A stretch of DNA of 24,226 nt from positions 1-24,226 of the forward strand of contig CALGGT010000086.1 in the NCBI GenBank assembly GCA_937915825.1, in the 5' to 3' direction. Shown here piece after piece: positions 23,690 to 24,226 of the stretch (positions are counted from its first letter, which is position 1; the number at the start of each line of letters is the position of its first letter). The DNA comes from an uncultured Eubacterium sp. (lineage in GTDB: Bacteria; Bacillota; Clostridia; Lachnospirales; Lachnospiraceae). The notes beneath the pieces were generated by a model. That model was given only the letters and a program-made list of their open reading frames with translations. It did not search any database and had not been told where the DNA came from. The translations under genes were made by a program, and so were the position numbers.

Positions 23690-24226
23690 TTAGTCATCAA
23701 AAGCTCCAAACACGTTATCAACGCCATATGTGAAACCGGATACATCCGGATCTTCATAAGGAACACCATTTCCTAACAGGCAGTAGAAGTTAACCGTTAT
23801 GCTACCATTCAAACGTCCGGTGCTGCTGTCAAACTGAACATTTACATCGCCAACGGACATTTTCTCACTGTTATCACTGATCCAATCCAGGCAGTCATAA
23901 ATCTGCTTGGTTGTACCACTCAGGTTGATCGTATAAGAAGCCTGAGAACCGATCATTTCAAACAAAGGAACCACGTCGATCTCGTTTAATTCCGTTGCAG
24001 CTACTTCTTCTTGAAGAGACTGACGATCTCCTTCCGAAGTTACAACGCTACCCATGTAGTAGAAGGGTACACTGTCCGTAGGACTGATACTTTGAATATC
24101 AATTCCGGAACTGAAATTATAGCCGTGCTTCTTGAGTGTGCTGACTATTCCTAGAGGGTAATTGACCCATGACCGCGAACCGGTCAATTTCTCTTTCACG
24201 CCATCGAATGCAATCTCGAACGGTGC
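23690..24226 (-). CDS. PilO-like type IV pilus alignment-complex protein (N-terminus outside window)
   Basis: The frame is open to the right edge, so the visible 178 residues are the C-terminal part. A GTG at 24197-24199 is in frame but is not the start: the upstream codons read APFEIAFDGV, part of the fold. The segment ASYTINLSGTTKQIYDCLDWISDNSEKMSVGDVNVQF resembles the ferredoxin-like repeat of PilO/GspM, in which a beta strand, a helix for pairing and a second strand alternate, and the following GRLNGSITVNFYCL fits the last strand. PilO with PilN and PilM links the cytoplasmic motor to the pilus. If right, pilM/pilN and motor genes should lie upstream beyond this edge. Similarity is by pattern only. 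Confidence 0.55.
   Translation of the reverse strand, partial: APFEIAFDGVKEKLTGSRSWVNYPLGIVSTLKKHGYNFSSGIDIQSISPTDSVPFYYMGSVVTSEGDRQSLQEEVAATELNEIDVVPLFEMIGSQASYTINLSGTTKQIYDCLDWISDNSEKMSVGDVNVQFDSSTGRLNGSITVNFYCLLGNGVPYEDPDVSGFTYGVDNVFGAFDD

Noticed and set aside
23690..24199. GTG at 24197-24199 as the start of the PilO-like gene
   Set aside because: The frame continues upstream to the window edge with residues that fit the same fold, and no ribosome site precedes the GTG.
1..24226. CRISPR array, tRNA/rRNA genes, transposase or phage genes
   Set aside because: No regularly spaced direct repeats with unique spacers, no cloverleaf or rRNA sequence, and no transposase or integrase motif were found on either strand.

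Overview
The window looks like chromosomal DNA of a low-to-mid-GC anaerobic Firmicute, most likely class Clostridia and probably Lachnospiraceae. Grounds: Bacillus/Clostridium-type PcrA, RNase HII with the Firmicute N-terminal extension, a DUF1836 protein, DegV, a choline/glucan-binding-type cell-wall repeat protein, strong GGAGG ribosome sites, and a Gram-positive type IV pilus gene cluster. No rRNA, tRNA, CRISPR array, insertion sequence or phage gene was seen, and no gene-free stretch exceeds 300 bases (the longest is 219).

Layout. (1) 1-761, + strand: 3' end of a secreted cell-wall-binding protein with a transglutaminase-like domain, ending at a shared bidirectional terminator. (2) 834-6682, - strand: a sulfur/thiol block. 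In transcription order it holds a cysteine synthase (cysK), a repeat-rich 219-base gap, an EgtC/YafJ-like class II amidotransferase, a GCS2/EgtA-like ligase, and a class I glutamate-cysteine ligase (gshA). A separately promoted metal-binding lipoprotein follows, under a 29-bp perfect palindrome of Fur type. (3) 6795-8339: a MATE exporter divergent from a DUF1836 regulator-like gene. (4) 8340-11770, + strand: DUF1836, pcrA, and a small acidic membrane protein. (5) 11870-14628: degV (-) divergent from a sirtuin and metA (+). (6) 14762-15538: rnhB (-). (7) 15671-24226, - strand: the distal part of a type IV pilus operon. It holds a PilO-like end, three prepilins with GFSL(I/V)E signals, a large PilX/GspK-like prepilin without Glu5, and a 1007-residue exported protein of unknown function, closed by an intrinsic terminator.

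How it fits together. CysK makes cysteine. Two unrelated-looking ligase families that both join glutamate to an amine or thiol sit with a gamma-glutamyl-processing-type amidotransferase. No glutathione synthetase (gshB) or ergothioneine egtB/egtD is present, so the block may make gamma-glutamylcysteine or an undescribed gamma-glutamyl-protected thiol. MetA adds the methionine branch of sulfur metabolism elsewhere in the window. The pilus block looks like the minor-pilin and tip section of a Gram-positive type IV pilus whose motor genes should lie beyond the right edge. Five promoters in the middle share an extended -10 element of the form TATGNTANANT.
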